Source: Stenotrophomonas maltophilia (lineage in GTDB: Bacteria; Pseudomonadota; Gammaproteobacteria; Xanthomonadales; Xanthomonadaceae). From it: a DNA stretch of 64,000 nt. Where the stretch lies: positions 2,202,501 to 2,266,500 of the forward strand of contig NZ_CP029773.1 of the NCBI RefSeq assembly GCF_003205835.1, in the 5' to 3' direction. Every line of letters starts with the position of its first letter. The first letter of the stretch is position 1. A program made the translations under genes and the position numbers. This document shows, piece by piece, positions 43,662 through 52,467 of the stretch. The notes beneath the pieces are model-generated. The model was not told the origin of the DNA. It searched no databases and worked only from the letters and a program-made list of their open reading frames with translations.

Positions 43662-43692
43662 ACGTCGATGTGCCTCGAAGTGCATTCTGAAT

Positions 43693-43710
43693 GCGCCGGT
43701 TTTCCGGCGC
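43693..43710. repeat. Small perfect hairpin
   Basis: GCGCCGG-TTTT-CCGGCGC between the chemoreceptor promoter and the GGGGTC palindromes. Confidence 0.5.
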
Positions 43711-43722
43711 TGCCGGCCTGTT

Positions 43723-43819
43723 CGGGGTCAGGGCCCTTTCCGTGCCGGACAGGGATCCGACCCCGGGTTGGCGGCAGGCGGGGTCGGATCCCTTTTCCAT
43801 GGAAAAGGGCTCTGACCCC
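43723..43819. repeat. Two GGGGTC-type palindromes in tandem, copies 4 and 5
   Basis: Copies at 43723-43765 (GGGGTCAGGGCCC...GGGATCCGACCCC) and 43780-43819 (GGGGTCGGATCCC...GGGCTCTGACCCC), in opposite orientation, ending 7 bases from the hflD stop. Each is a near-perfect inverted repeat with a TTTCC/GGAAA-like core. Confidence 0.75.
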
Positions 43820-43826
43820 ATCGGGC

Positions 43827-44441
43827 TTAGGCCAGCTGCCGGTCCACGGCCTCGATCATCGCCTTGCGGCTGAACAGGAAGTCCCAGTAGCTGCCGCCCA
43901 GCTGGCGCCACAGCACCGCCGAACGCACCGCGGCCAGCAGCAGGGCCCGGATCTCGGCGACCACACCGGCCTGGCCCAGGTAATGCGGGTTGCCCTGCAC
44001 CATCACCCGCGGCTTCAGGTGGCTGATGGTGTCGGCGTAAAGGCCACCCAGGTTGGCCAGCACGTCCGGGTGGCCGCTGTCGCCGAGCTCAAGGGCCTGG
44101 CGCTGGGCGCGTTCGATGCCCGAGGCGACCTTGTTCACGGTGGCGCCGTCCTGCACGAAGCGGCGCTCCAGCTGCAGCACCGACAGGGCCAGCTTGGGCA
44201 GGATCGGGTCCTGGCCCTGGCTGCGGAAGTAGTTGTGCAGCAGGCGCAGCCCAGCCTTCAATGCATGGCGGTCACCGAACACCTCCTGCGGCGAAGACGC
44301 ATCGACGCGGAACACGCTGTCCACGGCGGTGCGCACGGCGGCGGCGTCGGAATGGCCGGTATCGGCGATGCGGCGTACCTGCTGCAGGGCCTGGGCAATG
44401 CCGGCCAAAGCCAGGACGCGGTCGTCGACAGTGAAACTCAT
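43827..44441 (-). CDS. hflD: HflD-family lysogenization regulator homolog
   Basis: 204 aa, all-helical. Conserved stretches [28 protein letters not shown] and [28 protein letters not shown] match the HflD/UPF0274 family. The E. coli protein is a peripheral membrane protein that affects phage lambda CII; its general role is unclear. Its start overlaps the mnmA stop by 4 bases, an arrangement also seen in E. coli, which supports the call. Confidence 0.92.
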   Translation of the reverse strand: MSFTVDDRVLALAGIAQALQQVRRIADTGHSDAAAVRTAVDSVFRVDASSPQEVFGDRHALKAGLRLLHNYFRSQGQDPILPKLALSVLQLERRFVQDGATVNKVASGIERAQRQALELGDSGHPDVLANLGGLYADTISHLKPRVMVQGNPHYLGQAGVVAEIRALLLAAVRSAVLWRQLGGSYWDFLFSRKAMIEAVDRQLA

Positions 44442-45580
44442 GCAGCGATTACCTCAAAAGGGGAAGGGGTGGTGCGCAGGCGCTGTTCCAGCGGCGCATC
44501 GGTGGCGGCGATCACTGCGCCACCCAGGCACACGTCACCGTCATACAGCACCAGCGACTGGCCGGGGGTGACGGCACGCTGCGGGCGCGCGAAGGTGACC
44601 AGCACGCTGCCATCGTCCAGCACCTCGACCGTACACGGCTCGTCGGGCTGGCGGTAGCGGGTCTGGGCGGTGCATTCGAAGCGCCGTGCCGGCGGCGCGC
44701 CGGCAATCCAGTGCGCGGTTTCCGAACGCAGGCGGTCGGACAGCATCCACTTGCTGTCGCGGTCCTGGTCCACGTACAGCACGTTGCTGGCCACATCCTT
44801 GCCAACCACGTACCACGGCGCGGCCGGGCGGCCGCGCACGCCGCCGATGTTCAGGCCCTCGCGCTGGCCGAGGGTGAAATAGAACACGCCCGGATGCTCG
44901 GCAATCACGCTGCCGTCGGCCGGGTCGAGGATCTGGCCCGGCTTGGCTGGCAGGTAACGGCCAAGGAATTCACGGAAGTCGCGCTCGCCGATGAAGCAGA
45001 TGCCGGTGGAGTCCTTCTTGGCGTGGGTCGGCAGGCTGACGTCACGCGCGATCCGGCGCAGGTCGGTCTTTTCCAGGTCGCCGATCGGGAACAGGGTGGC
45101 CGCCAGCTGCTGCTGACCCAACTGGTGCAGGAAGTAGCTCTGGTCCTTGGAGCGGTCGGCACCACGCAGCAGCAGCCACTGGTGGCCGCGCTGGGTCACC
45201 CGCGCGTAGTGGCCGGTGGCGATGCGCTCGGCGCCCAGCTCGCGGGCGGCATCCAGGAAGTGCTTGAACTTCACTTCGCGGTTGCACAGCACGTCCGGGT
45301 TCGGGGTGCGGCCGGCCGCGTACTCGGCCAGGAAATGCTCGAATACGCCCTGCCAGTACTCGCTGGAGAAATCGCGGAAGTGGAACGGGATGCCGAGCAG
45401 GCCGCACACGGCCACCGCATCGCGGCGGTCGTCCTCGGCGCGGCAATCGCCGCTGCCGTCGTCGGCCCAGTTCTGCATGAACAGGCCGGCCACGGCCTCG
45501 CCCTGCTGCACCAGCCGCCAGGCGGCGACCGAGGAATCGACGCCACCGGAGACGCCCACCATCACGCGCGGAGTGCTCAT
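44438..45580 (-). CDS. mnmA: tRNA-specific 2-thiouridylase MnmA
   Basis: 380 aa. It thiolates U34 of tRNA-Lys/Glu/Gln using sulfur relayed from IscS. The PP-loop is [10 protein letters not shown] (9-18), the catalytic Cys are C99 ([11 protein letters not shown]) and C195 ([12 protein letters not shown]), and the C-terminal beta-barrel domain ends the protein. It overlaps both neighbours by 4 bases, forming an operon with the Nudix gene and hflD. Confidence 0.98.
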   Translation of the reverse strand: MSTPRVMVGVSGGVDSSVAAWRLVQQGEAVAGLFMQNWADDGSGDCRAEDDRRDAVAVCGLLGIPFHFRDFSSEYWQGVFEHFLAEYAAGRTPNPDVLCNREVKFKHFLDAARELGAERIATGHYARVTQRGHQWLLLRGADRSKDQSYFLHQLGQQQLAATLFPIGDLEKTDLRRIARDVSLPTHAKKDSTGICFIGERDFREFLGRYLPAKPGQILDPADGSVIAEHPGVFYFTLGQREGLNIGGVRGRPAAPWYVVGKDVASNVLYVDQDRDSKWMLSDRLRSETAHWIAGAPPARRFECTAQTRYRQPDEPCTVEVLDDGSVLVTFARPQRAVTPGQSLVLYDGDVCLGGAVIAATDAPLEQRLRTTPSPFEVIAA

Positions 45581-46038
45581 GCGACCTCCCGGACCAGTGA
45601 AAGCGGATGGCGCTGGCCACCCAGGAAATCAGCCACCACCTGCCAGACCAGCGGGCTGCGCTGGCGCTCGCCGGCGGCCTGCAGTTCGGCCGGGGTCAGC
45701 CACAGCGCGCGATCGATGCCGGTGTCCAGCGGCTGCGCCGGATCGTGCGAGACCGGGCGCGCCGCGTAGCAGAAGCGCAGGAAGGCGGTGCCGTCGTCGG
45801 CGGTCCACTGGTAGCAGCCGATGAAATGGGTCAGCTGCACGGTCCAGCCGGTTTCCTCGCGGGTCTCGCGCAGGGCCGCCTCGGCCAGGCTTTCGCCCGG
45901 CTCGAGATGGCCGGCCGGCTGGTTCAGCACCTGGCGGCCGTCGATGGTCTCCTCGACCAGCAGTACGCGGCCGCCGTCGATCACCACCGTGGCGACGGTG
46001 GCGTGCGGTGCCCAGCGCGGGTCCGGCGTGGCGTTCAA
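45577..46038 (-). CDS. Nudix hydrolase, NudJ-like
   Basis: 153 aa. The Nudix box is perfect ([24 protein letters not shown]-x5-E-x7-REUxEExGU), so it hydrolyses a nucleoside diphosphate linked to another group using Mg. Position before mnmA is that of E. coli NudJ, a HMP-PP/nucleoside di- and triphosphatase. The start appears to be TTG at 46038, one base from the stop of the preceding gene, with AAGGACGAG upstream, which suggests coupled translation. Confidence 0.9.
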   Translation of the reverse strand: MNATPDPRWAPHATVATVVIDGGRVLLVEETIDGRQVLNQPAGHLEPGESLAEAALRETREETGWTVQLTHFIGCYQWTADDGTAFLRFCYAARPVSHDPAQPLDTGIDRALWLTPAELQAAGERQRSPLVWQVVADFLGGQRHPLSLVREVA

Positions 46039-46039
46039 C

Positions 46040-46510
46040 TCAGAACTCGTCCTTTTTGGTCAGTTCGAGCTCCATCGCGTCGGCGGTGCGGATGGCCGCA
46101 TCGATGGCGTCGCTGAGCTGGTCGGCAGTGGCATCGGCGTCGATCTTCACCACGAACATGGCGGTGGTGTCCTGCTTTACCCAGCCGCCCATCTTGGCGT
46201 CCTGCGAATCTTCCAGCAGGCGGTTGGCCACGGCCACCGGGAACTGCTTGGTCTTGGAGCTGTAAGCCGGCGACCAGATCTCGCGGATGTTGTGGCTGCC
46301 GAAATCTTCCACCGACGAGCGCACGTAGACCATCTGGGTGCGATCACCCTCGACGTCGAACACCATGCGGTAGTCGCCGTCCTCGTCGACCTCGTAGGTA
46401 TAGCCCAGCTTGTCCAGGTGGCGGGCCACGGCCTTGTCGGCGTCCGCTGCGGCAGCGGAACCGGTGGCGGCCAGGGCGATCAGCAGGGTGGAGAGAAGGG
46501 TCCTTTTCAT
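46040..46510 (-). CDS. Exported protein, possibly YbjN-like
   Basis: 156 aa from the ATG at 46510 (CAGGAT upstream). A signal peptide (MKRTLLSTLLIALAATGSAAAA) is followed by an acidic domain with an alternating beta pattern (YTYEVDEDGDYRMVFDV, GDRTQMVYVRSS) reminiscent of YbjN/T3S-chaperone folds. The family is uncertain. It lies directly upstream of the Nudix-mnmA-hflD operon and may be cotranscribed with it, and it is divergent from clpS. Confidence 0.7.
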   Translation of the reverse strand: MKRTLLSTLLIALAATGSAAAADADKAVARHLDKLGYTYEVDEDGDYRMVFDVEGDRTQMVYVRSSVEDFGSHNIREIWSPAYSSKTKQFPVAVANRLLEDSQDAKMGGWVKQDTTAMFVVKIDADATADQLSDAIDAAIRTADAMELELTKKDEF

Positions 46511-46610
46511 GAAGATCCTGTGAAACAGTACTGAGAGAAGGTGCAATTGTGACGGTGGCCGTGCGTGCCGTCCAATCTGCGGCAGGCCGACGCAGGTTCG
46601 CCCGAGCCTC

Positions 46611-46623
46611 TATAATGGGCAGA
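46611..46623 (+). promoter_or_regulatory. clpS -10 element; probable leaderless start
   Basis: A perfect TATAAT at 46611-46616 ends 6 bases before the clpS ATG, so transcription should begin at or next to the ATG. No Shine-Dalgarno is present. The -35 is weak. Confidence 0.6.
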
Positions 46624-46949
46624 TGCCCCATGAGTCTTCCCCCGATTCCCATCACGAGCACGGCGTTGCCGTAGAACCCGCGCGCCCGGAAGTGGCGCCG
46701 CCGCCGTTCTACCAGGTGATGCTGCTCAACGACGACTACACCCCGATGGATTTCGTGGTGGACGTGCTGCAGCAGTTCTTCAGCATGGACCTGGACAAGG
46801 CCACGCAGGTGATGCTGCACGTCCATACCCGTGGCCGCGGCGTGTGCGGGGTGTTCACCCGCGAAGTGGCCGAGACCAAGGTCGCCCAGGTCAACGAGTA
46901 CTCGCGGATGAACCAGCACCCGCTGCTGTGCACGATGGAAAAGGCCTGA
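46623..46949 (+). CDS. clpS: ClpS, adaptor of the ClpAP protease
   Basis: 108 aa. ClpS binds destabilising N-terminal residues and hands such proteins to ClpA. The core is canonical ([44 protein letters not shown]), with a flexible acidic N-terminal tail needed for delivery. The clpA gene lies downstream on the same strand, but an opposite-strand kinase gene and palindromes lie between them, so the two are not one operon. Confidence 0.97.
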   Translation: MPHESSPDSHHEHGVAVEPARPEVAPPPFYQVMLLNDDYTPMDFVVDVLQQFFSMDLDKATQVMLHVHTRGRGVCGVFTREVAETKVAQVNEYSRMNQHPLLCTMEKA

Positions 46950-46996
46950 CCGGCTGTCGATTTTCGTCCGGGCGCATCGGCCCGGCCCGCAGGAGC

Positions 46997-47073
46997 GTGC
47001 CCACCAAGGTGGGCACCTACCAGGGCATGAGGCCTGTCCGGGCGCGCTTGCCCACCAGCATGGGCGCCTGCCA
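46997..47073. repeat. SMAG/REP palindrome plus degenerate copy
   Basis: GTGCCCACC-AA-GGTGGGCAC followed by CTAC at 46997-47020, and a decayed copy at 47047-47073. Both lie in the convergent gap between clpS and the APH-like gene. Confidence 0.7.
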
Positions 47074-47081
47074 GGCGCGGA

Positions 47082-47894
47082 TCACCCCTCCGCCAACGCC
47101 TCCAGCGCCATTCGCGCCACCGCCTCGTCGACCTCGGCCGGGTCACCGTCATCCCGGAACCACACCGCAGACAGTGCCATGCTGGCCGCAATCCAGCGCA
47201 GCAGGCGCGTGCGCTCCAGCCCCGCCAGTGCGCTGACCCGTTCCAGCCGCGCGGCAAACCGCTCGGGCCGTGTCGCGACGTGGATGCCCGGTCCGCACAG
47301 GTCAGGGTTGCTGAACAGCGTCGTGTAATCGAACGCGCGATCGCCCAGCAGCCGCTTCGGGTCGATCGCCAGCCAGCCCCGCGCGCCGAAATCCAGCACA
47401 TTGTCGTGATGCAGGTCGCCGTGCAGCGGTCGGATCTCCTGTTCCTGCTGCAGCAGTCCCTCCGCCAGTGATCTGCACTGTTCCAGCAGTGGCGGCAGCG
47501 CCGCCCTTGGCTGCAGCAGGTCGACGAACCATGTACGCAGGCAGACCAGGTCGTGTGGCGGCGCGCTCCGTGGCCGGTGCAGCCGCTGCAGGACCTGGCA
47601 CAGGATTGTGGTGCAGGCGTCATCGTCGCCGTCGATCGAGCGTTGCCGCAGCGAGTCGCCGTGGGCCCGCTCGATCAGGATCGCCGGCCCCTCGTGGGCC
47701 AGCAGGCGGGCAGCGCCGTCACCGTCCCACCAGCGCAGCAGGCGATGGCTGTTCTGCTCCTCGGTTTCGCTGCTGACCTTCAGCATCGCCGCTTCGCCGG
47801 CGGCGGTCAGCACCGGCCAGAGGCGGGCATGGGGCGTCTCGATGGCCGCGCCATCACGCCGCAATCGCCAGCGGCTCAGGTAGGGTTCGCTCAT
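47082..47894 (-). CDS. APH(6)-type aminoglycoside (streptomycin) phosphotransferase
   Basis: 270 aa from the ATG at 47894; a TTG 13 codons upstream is an alternative, and neither has a good ribosome site. The APH fold is clear: the catalytic loop HGDLHHDN has H158 and the Asp two residues on, and the Mg-binding DPK is at 178-180 (WLAIDPKRLLGDRAFD). This arrangement is typical of the APH(6)/HUT family that phosphorylates streptomycin at O6. S. maltophilia carries an intrinsic chromosomal enzyme of this class (APH(6)-Smalt in resistance lists, from memory). Base composition is native, so it looks resident rather than acquired. Activity against drugs is inferred from family. Confidence 0.85.
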   Translation of the reverse strand: MSEPYLSRWRLRRDGAAIETPHARLWPVLTAAGEAAMLKVSSETEEQNSHRLLRWWDGDGAARLLAHEGPAILIERAHGDSLRQRSIDGDDDACTTILCQVLQRLHRPRSAPPHDLVCLRTWFVDLLQPRAALPPLLEQCRSLAEGLLQQEQEIRPLHGDLHHDNVLDFGARGWLAIDPKRLLGDRAFDYTTLFSNPDLCGPGIHVATRPERFAARLERVSALAGLERTRLLRWIAASMALSAVWFRDDGDPAEVDEAVARMALEALAEG

Positions 47895-48032
47895 GCTGGG
47901 CGGGCTGTCCTGGAGTGAATGAAGATCAAGCAATCTGTACCGCTAACGCCATCTGAACGCAGCAATCCGCTAGGGTGATGGAAAACGCGTAGTCAGGCCG
48001 CATATTGTCCCCATCTGCCGCCGGAGTAATCC

Positions 48033-50318
48033 ATGTTCAGCAAAGACCTCGAACACACCATCGGCCAGTGCTACAAGCGCGCCCGTGAGGCCCGGCATGA
48101 GTTCATGACGGTCGAACACCTGCTGTTGGCACTGCTCGACAACCCGTCCGCCCAGGCCGTACTGAAGGCTTGCGGTGCTGACACCGAACGCCTGCGCCAG
48201 GAGCTGGAGCAGGCCATCGAGGCCTCCGTGTCCCGCCTGGCCGAAGATGACGGCCGCGATACCCAGCCGACCCTGGGCTTCCAGCGCGTGCTGCAGCGAG
48301 CCGTGTACCACGTGCAGTCCTCGGGCAAGAAGGAGGTCACCGGCGCCAACGTGCTGGTCGCTATCTTCGGCGAAAAGGACTCCCACGCCGTCTACTATCT
48401 CAATCAGCAGGACGTTACCCGGCTGGATGTGGTCAATTACCTGTCCCACGGCATCGCCAAGCTGGGTGAGGAGGGCGAGCAGCCGTCCTCTTCCTCCGAG
48501 GGCGAGAGCCGCATGGAAGGCGGGGAGGGTGAGCCGAAGGGCGATGCCCTGACCGAGTTCGCCAGCAACCTCAACGAACAGGCCCGGGCCGGTCGCATCG
48601 ACCCGCTGGTCGGTCGTGCCGATGAGATCGAGCGCACCATCCAGGTCCTGTGCCGCCGCCGCAAGAACAACCCGCTGTACGTGGGTGAGGCCGGCGTGGG
48701 CAAGACCGCGATTGCCGAGGGCCTGGCCCGCCGCATCGTCGAGGGCTCGGTGCCCGACGTGCTGGCCGACGCGGTGATCTATTCGCTCGACCTGGGCGCG
48801 CTGGTGGCCGGCACCAAGTACCGTGGCGACTTCGAGAAGCGCCTGAAGAGCGTGCTGACCGCGTTGAAGAAGGTGCCCAATGCGGTGCTGTTCATCGACG
48901 AGATCCACACCATCATCGGTGCCGGTTCGGCGTCGGGCGGCACCATGGATGCCTCCAACCTGATCAAGCCGGCGCTGGCCTCCGGTGAGCTGCGCTGCAT
49001 CGGCTCGACCACCTTCCAGGAATACCGTGGCATCTTCGAGAAGGACCGGGCGCTGGCCCGCCGCTTCCAGAAGATCGACATCGTCGAGCCGACCGTCGGC
49101 GAGACCTACGAGATCCTGCAGGGGCTGAAGTCCAAGTACGAGCTGCACCACGGCGTGACCTATTCCGACGAGGCGCTGCAGGCGGCGGTTGACCTGTCGG
49201 TGAAGCACATCGGCGACCGCCTGCTGCCGGACAAGGCCATCGACGTGATCGACGAGGCGGGCGCCCGCCAGCGCCTGCTGCCGGAAGGCCAGCGCAAGGA
49301 GCTGATCGACGTCGAGGAAGTGGAGGCGATCGTCGCCAAAATGGCGCGCATCCCCACCAAGCAGGTCAGTGCCACCGACAAGGATGTACTGCAGCATCTG
49401 GAGCGCAACCTGAAAATGGTGATCTTCGGCCAGGACCCGGCCATCGAGACACTGTCCTCGGCGATCAAGCTGGCGCGCTCCGGCCTGGGCAATCCGGAAA
49501 AGCCGATCGGCAACTTCCTGTTCGCCGGCCCGACCGGTGTCGGCAAGACCGAGGTGACCAAGCAGCTGGCGCTGCAGCTGGGCATCGAGCTGGTCCGCTT
49601 CGACATGTCCGAGTACATGGAGCCGCATTCGATCAGCCGCCTGATCGGCGCTCCTCCGGGTTACGTCGGCTTCGACCAGGGCGGCCTGCTGACCGAGAAG
49701 ATCGTCAAGACGCCGCACTGCGTGCTGCTGCTGGACGAAATCGAAAAGGCGCACCCGGACATCTTCAACATCCTGTTGCAGGTGATGGACCGCGGCGTGC
49801 TGACCGATACCAACGGTCGCGAGGCCAACTTCAAGAACGTGGTGCTGGTGATGACCACCAACGCCGGCGCGGCGCAGGCCTCGCGGCGTTCGATCGGTTT
49901 CACCAAGCAGGACCATGCCACCGACGCGATGGAGACCATCCGCCGCAGCTTCACCCCGGAGTTCCGCAACCGCCTCGACGCGGTGGTGCAGTTCCAGGCG
50001 CTGGGCTTCGAGCACATCCTGCGCGTGGTCGACAAGTTCCTGATCGAGCTGGAGATGCTGCTGCAGGACAAGCACGTCAGCCTGTCGGCCACGCCGACCG
50101 CGCGCGACTGGCTGGCCCACCACGGCTTCGACCCGCTGATGGGTGCGCGCCCGATGGCCCGGGTGATCCAGGACAAGATCAAGCGTCCGCTGGCCGACGA
50201 GCTGCTGTTCGGCAAGCTGGTCAACGGTGGCAAGGTCAGCATCGATGTCCGCGACGACGAGCTGGTGGTCGAGACCCAGGCCGAGCCGGAGCGGCTGCTG
50301 CCGGTGACGGTGGAGTAA
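48033..50318 (+). CDS. clpA: ClpA, ATPase subunit of the ClpAP protease
   Basis: 761 aa, full length. N domain (1-145) binds ClpS. Two AAA+ modules follow: Walker A1 GEAGVGKT (218-225) and Walker A2 GPTGVGKT (about 499). An IGF loop for docking on ClpP lies in RRSIGFTKQDHA. It unfolds N-degron and SsrA-tagged substrates. GGAG is well placed before the ATG. It is followed by a strong terminator. Confidence 0.98.
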   Translation: MFSKDLEHTIGQCYKRAREARHEFMTVEHLLLALLDNPSAQAVLKACGADTERLRQELEQAIEASVSRLAEDDGRDTQPTLGFQRVLQRAVYHVQSSGKKEVTGANVLVAIFGEKDSHAVYYLNQQDVTRLDVVNYLSHGIAKLGEEGEQPSSSSEGESRMEGGEGEPKGDALTEFASNLNEQARAGRIDPLVGRADEIERTIQVLCRRRKNNPLYVGEAGVGKTAIAEGLARRIVEGSVPDVLADAVIYSLDLGALVAGTKYRGDFEKRLKSVLTALKKVPNAVLFIDEIHTIIGAGSASGGTMDASNLIKPALASGELRCIGSTTFQEYRGIFEKDRALARRFQKIDIVEPTVGETYEILQGLKSKYELHHGVTYSDEALQAAVDLSVKHIGDRLLPDKAIDVIDEAGARQRLLPEGQRKELIDVEEVEAIVAKMARIPTKQVSATDKDVLQHLERNLKMVIFGQDPAIETLSSAIKLARSGLGNPEKPIGNFLFAGPTGVGKTEVTKQLALQLGIELVRFDMSEYMEPHSISRLIGAPPGYVGFDQGGLLTEKIVKTPHCVLLLDEIEKAHPDIFNILLQVMDRGVLTDTNGREANFKNVVLVMTTNAGAAQASRRSIGFTKQDHATDAMETIRRSFTPEFRNRLDAVVQFQALGFEHILRVVDKFLIELEMLLQDKHVSLSATPTARDWLAHHGFDPLMGARPMARVIQDKIKRPLADELLFGKLVNGGKVSIDVRDDELVVETQAEPERLLPVTVE

Positions 50319-50351
50319 GGCGGCGCCGGATCGATGCCGGGTGCGGTTGGA

Positions 50352-50381
50352 AAACAAGGGCGGCTTCGGCCGCCCTTGTTG
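50352..50381. terminator. Bidirectional terminator between clpA and exported-protein gene
   Basis: AACAAGGGCGGC and GCCGCCCTTGTT form a perfect stem around a TTCG-type loop with A/T-rich flanks. It serves clpA on the plus strand and the convergent gene on the minus strand. Confidence 0.9.
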
Positions 50382-50393
50382 CGTATCCGCTTT

Positions 50394-50777
50394 TCAACGT
50401 CCCTGCTGGGCCAGGCGCTTGAAGGTTGCCGCATCGACCGGTTCGATCCGGGTCACGGTGCAGTGGTTGCTGTCGGTCTGCAGCGTGCTGCGGGCATCGC
50501 CACAGATCTGCTCGGGCGTGCCGGGTGTGAAGAAGACGTAACTGGCCGAGGCGGCGGCGCCGAGGCAGCGCTTCTGCAGGTGGACCCGATAGTGGTTGTT
50601 GCCGTCGCGCAGCAGCACTTCGCGTTCCGTGCTGGAGGGGCGGATGTCGCGGCTGGTGCCGAGGGCGATGCACTCGGCCGCGGTGGAGGGTCTGGCGGGT
50701 TCGGCGGCGGGCGCCGACAGGGGGAGGCTGACCAGCAGAACTGCCGGCAGCAGGACGTGCGGGAGCAGGGCGTTCAT
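50394..50777 (-). CDS. Exported protein, DUF6491-like
   Basis: 127 aa. It has a signal peptide (MNALLPHVLLPAVLLVSLPLSAPAA). The mature part has three Cys (ECIALGTSRDIRP, QKRCLGAA, NHCTVTRIEPVD) and the pattern CI...IR...LLRDGNNHYRV...CLG seen in small periplasmic DUF6491-type proteins of xanthomonads. The function is unknown. It converges with clpA. Confidence 0.65.
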   Translation of the reverse strand: MNALLPHVLLPAVLLVSLPLSAPAAEPARPSTAAECIALGTSRDIRPSSTEREVLLRDGNNHYRVHLQKRCLGAAASASYVFFTPGTPEQICGDARSTLQTDSNHCTVTRIEPVDAATFKRLAQQGR

Positions 50778-50905
50778 GATCGGGTGGGGTGGCGATCCGG
50801 ACTGGATCGGGTCCCACGATGCCGCTGTCGCTGCAAATGCGAATCTGCCTCAAGCGGGGCTGACCGACGCCACGGTGAGTTCGGTCACGATGACCTTTGG
50901 CGGCG

Positions 50906-51178
50906 TCAGGCCGCGATCGAACGGAATCCCTGCTGTCGCCCCTGGTCGCCGCCATCCTCGATGACGAAAGCGACCGCCTCGTGCGGAATGTGCAGGCGTT
51001 GCTTGAGGGTGCCACCCAGATGCGGGATCTCACGCTGCACGGCCAGGTACAGCGGGTGCGACGCGTCCATGCTGGTGCAGACCAGGCAGGGTTGACCGAA
51101 CCAGGTGCCATCCGGTCCCTTGCTGGCATAGCAGCGGCTGGTGACGGACTGCGGGTCCAGTACGATCAGATAGGTCAT
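50906..51178 (-). CDS. Small protein of unknown function
   Basis: 90 aa from the ATG at 51178; an ATG 14 codons upstream is also possible and neither has a convincing ribosome site. It is a compact, beta-rich sequence (MTYLIVLDPQ, EAVAFVIEDGG) with two Cys (QPCLVCTS). No family recognised. It lies between infA and the DUF6491-like gene on the same strand, separated from infA by a terminator-like hairpin. Confidence 0.5.
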   Translation of the reverse strand: MTYLIVLDPQSVTSRCYASKGPDGTWFGQPCLVCTSMDASHPLYLAVQREIPHLGGTLKQRLHIPHEAVAFVIEDGGDQGRQQGFRSIAA

Positions 51179-51296
51179 GCGCGCAACGCCCAGTGTGAAG
51201 AACGTGTTGAGTCTAGCCATCCGGCGCGACGCTGGATTTCAGACAACGACGAAAATGCGTTGCGGGTGAAGCCTGGAATTTTCTTCCGCGCACGAC

Positions 51297-51322
51297 AAAG
51301 GGCCAGCAGCAAGGCCGGCCCT
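51297..51322 (-). terminator. infA terminator
   Basis: On the minus strand AGGGCCGGCC and GGCCCT-containing arms pair around TTGCTGCT, followed by TTTGTC, about 30 bases past the infA stop. Confidence 0.6.
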
Positions 51323-51349
51323 GTCGAAGTGGCGCCAGGCGCCGATCGC

Positions 51350-51568
51350 TTACTTCATGCGGTAGGTGATACGACCCTTGGTCAGGTCGTACGGGGTCAT
51401 TTCAACCTTGACCCGGTCACCGGTGAGGATGCGGATGTAGTTCTTGCGCATGCGGCCGGAGATGTGGGCGATGATTTCGTGCCCATTTTCCAGACGAACG
51501 CGGAAAGTGGTGTTCGGCAGCGTCTCGCTGACGGTGCCCTCGAACTCGATGGAATCGTCTTTCGACAT
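51350..51568 (-). CDS. infA: Translation initiation factor IF-1
   Basis: 72 aa, the exact family length. IF-1 blocks the ribosomal A site during initiation. It is an S1/OB fold with the conserved [47 protein letters not shown] and a final KGRITYR segment. It is transcribed from its own sigma-70 promoter behind aat, as in many proteobacteria where clpA, infA and aat neighbour each other. Confidence 0.98.
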   Translation of the reverse strand: MSKDDSIEFEGTVSETLPNTTFRVRLENGHEIIAHISGRMRKNYIRILTGDRVKVEMTPYDLTKGRITYRMK

Positions 51569-51617
51569 GTAGTCCTGTGCGGTTCAGAAAACGGCCACGC
51601 TGGGCCTAAGGCGCGGT

Positions 51618-51646
51618 ATTTTACGCGTGATGGGCCCGGCTTGCAA
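51618..51646 (-). promoter_or_regulatory. Sigma-70 promoter of infA
   Basis: Minus-strand TTGCAA, a 17-base spacer, then TAAAAT, 50 bases before the ATG. It begins 8 bases after the aat stop, which is why infA can be expressed independently of aat. Confidence 0.75.
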
Positions 51647-51654
51647 AGTTTGTG

Positions 51655-52395
51655 TTAACCCCCGGCCAAACGCCGTGCTGGCAAGCGTCCTACCGCCTGG
51701 GTCCAGGGACCTTCACGGCCGTCACGGTGTACGGCCTGACGGACGTGCTCCAGAAAGTCCGCGCGCGGCAGGTGCTCGGCGCCCATCCGCAGCAGGTGCG
51801 GATTCTCCACCTGGGCATCGATCAGTTCCCAGCCCCAGCCACGCAGGGTGGCTGCCAACGCGGCCAGGGCGATCTTGGAGCCGCCACTGGCGCCACTGAA
51901 CATGCTCTCGCCGAAGAACATGGCGCCGATCGCGACGCCGTAGATGCCGCCGACCAATGTCTGCCGATCCCAGACCTCGAAGGAGTGGGCAAACCCCAGG
52001 TCGTGCAGCTGGCTGTAAGCCTCGACCATCGCCGGGCTGATCCACGTACCGTCCTGGCCGGGCCGCGGCGCCGCGGCGCAGGCGCGCATCACACGACTGA
52101 AGGCGGTGTCGGCGGTGACCTCCCACGTGCTGCTGCGCAACTGGCGGCGGAAGCGGCTGGACAGGTGCACGCCATCGGTGCGGAACACCATGCGTGGGTC
52201 CGGCGACCACCACAGGATCGGCTCGCCCTCGCTGAACCACGGGAAGATGCCGCCGGCATAGGCGTTGAGCAGGCGCACCGGATGCAGGTCGCCGCCCACC
52301 GCAAGCAGGCCATCGGGCTGGCGCAGGGCGGTCTCGGCCGGCGGGAAGGGGGCGTCCGGCGCGTCGGCCAGGCGCCAGGGCAGCTGGCGGGTCAT
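51655..52395 (-). CDS. aat: Leucyl/phenylalanyl-tRNA-protein transferase Aat
   Basis: 246 aa from the ATG at 52395 (MTRQLPWRLADAPDAPFPP). Aat adds Leu or Phe to proteins starting with Lys or Arg and so creates ClpS-recognised N-degrons. The family core is complete: GLLAVGGDLHPVRLLNAYAGGIFPWFSEGEPILWWSPDPR and the C-terminal HLLRMGAEHLPRADFLEHV. It shares the neighbourhood with clpS and clpA, so enzyme, adaptor and unfoldase of one pathway are within 6 kb. Confidence 0.97.
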   Translation of the reverse strand: MTRQLPWRLADAPDAPFPPAETALRQPDGLLAVGGDLHPVRLLNAYAGGIFPWFSEGEPILWWSPDPRMVFRTDGVHLSSRFRRQLRSSTWEVTADTAFSRVMRACAAAPRPGQDGTWISPAMVEAYSQLHDLGFAHSFEVWDRQTLVGGIYGVAIGAMFFGESMFSGASGGSKIALAALAATLRGWGWELIDAQVENPHLLRMGAEHLPRADFLEHVRQAVHRDGREGPWTQAVGRLPARRLAGG

Positions 52396-52467
52396 GGGGC
52401 CATTGTATTCGTCGTGGTGATTCGTGATGTCTGGCACCATCATTGTTCACCGGCAAGGAGCCTCCGA

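Noticed and set aside
47970..50357. A 795-codon open frame antisense to clpA
   Set aside because: It mirrors the clpA codons and shows no family motif; it is a GC-driven shadow.
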